Shown here in pieces: positions 63,963-64,000 of a stretch of DNA of 64,000 nt; position 1 is the first letter of the stretch, and every line of letters starts with the position of its first letter. The notes under the pieces were generated by a model, which was not told the origin of the DNA, ran no database searches, and worked only from the letters and a program-made list of their open reading frames with translations. The stretch comes from Agreia pratensis (lineage in GTDB: Bacteria; Actinomycetota; Actinomycetes; Actinomycetales; Microbacteriaceae). The position numbers were made by a program, and so were the translations under genes. Location: assembly GCF_900177685.1 (NCBI RefSeq), contig NZ_FXAY01000007.1:62001-126000 (forward strand), read 5' to 3'.

Positions 63963-64000
63963 CTACGCGATGAAGTCCGCGAGATCCTTCTCGAGCGCGG
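63963..64000 (-). CDS. trxA: C-terminal end of a probable thioredoxin
   Basis: Only 11 codons and the stop (ALEKDLADFIA) are visible. The ending resembles the last helix of thioredoxins, and trxA is the expected neighbour at this locus. The call rests mainly on position. Confidence 0.5.
   Translation of the reverse strand, partial: ALEKDLADFIA

Overview
The window is the replication-origin neighbourhood of a high-GC actinobacterium. The gene order trxA - aminotransferase - ddl - parB/parA - rsmG - jag - yidC - yidD - rnpA - rpmH - dnaA - oriC - dnaN - gnd - recF - dciA - gyrB - gyrA - DUF3566 - tRNA-Ile - tRNA-Ala - ppiA - crgA - sortase - trpG/pabA - pknB/pknA/pbpA/rodA/pstP/fhaB/fhaA - tRNA-Leu is the one known from Microbacteriaceae (Micrococcales). 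The perfect parS sites, DnaA boxes of the TTATCCACA type and many GTG/TTG starts fit that. The genus cannot be decided from the sequence alone.

Layout. 1-3.3 kb: a secreted GH43/CBM6 glycosidase (cut by the window edge) with two LacI-type operators and a LacI repressor. 3.7-11.7 kb: a complete potassium-uptake operon kdpFABCDE, headed by an extra 31-residue membrane peptide overlapping kdpF, with an 11-bp-spaced direct repeat in its promoter region. 11.8-27.4 kb: an accessory stretch with a frameshifted acetyltransferase, an HxlR/FMN-reductase pair, a reductase/epimerase, a MocR regulator, a lipoprotein plus beta-propeller membrane protein pair, decayed AraC and ABC genes next to a striking abutted inverted repeat, a copper amine oxidase/permease/TetR module, GrpB, a UDG-fold protein and a 5'-truncated hydrolase. 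27.5-40.7 kb: the cell-wall and division signalling operon fhaA-fhaB-pstP-rodA-pbpA-pknA-pknB, followed by trpG/pabA, sortase E, crgA, a rhomboid protease and a cyclophilin. 40.8-56.6 kb: gyrase, recombination and replication-initiation genes, oriC, and the rpmH-rnpA-yidD-yidC-jag-rsmG operon. 56.6-59.5 kb: an unusual 2.5-kb block without a convincing gene, bounded by two perfect parS sites and containing four tandem repeat arrays. 59.5-64 kb: parAB, two more parS sites, D-Ala-D-Ala ligase, an aminotransferase and the end of a probable thioredoxin gene.

How it works together. Genes left of oriC are mostly on the minus strand up to gyrA and genes right of it mostly on the plus strand, so the origin-proximal core is co-directional with replication. 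DnaA, DnaN, RecF, DciA and gyrase start and sustain replication; ParA/ParB with four parS sites segregate the origin; the PknA/PknB-PstP-Fha cassette with RodA, PBP and CrgA couples growth signals to wall synthesis. Most observations worth a second look are non-coding: the parS-bounded repeat block, a second DnaA-box cluster beside crgA, a dispersed 33-42-bp palindromic repeat family, a different repeat placed inside the dciA reading frame, an inverted repeat over the gyrB promoter, and the leader elements of the kdp and GH43 genes. No CRISPR array, prophage, intact transposase or recognisable new defence system is visible.
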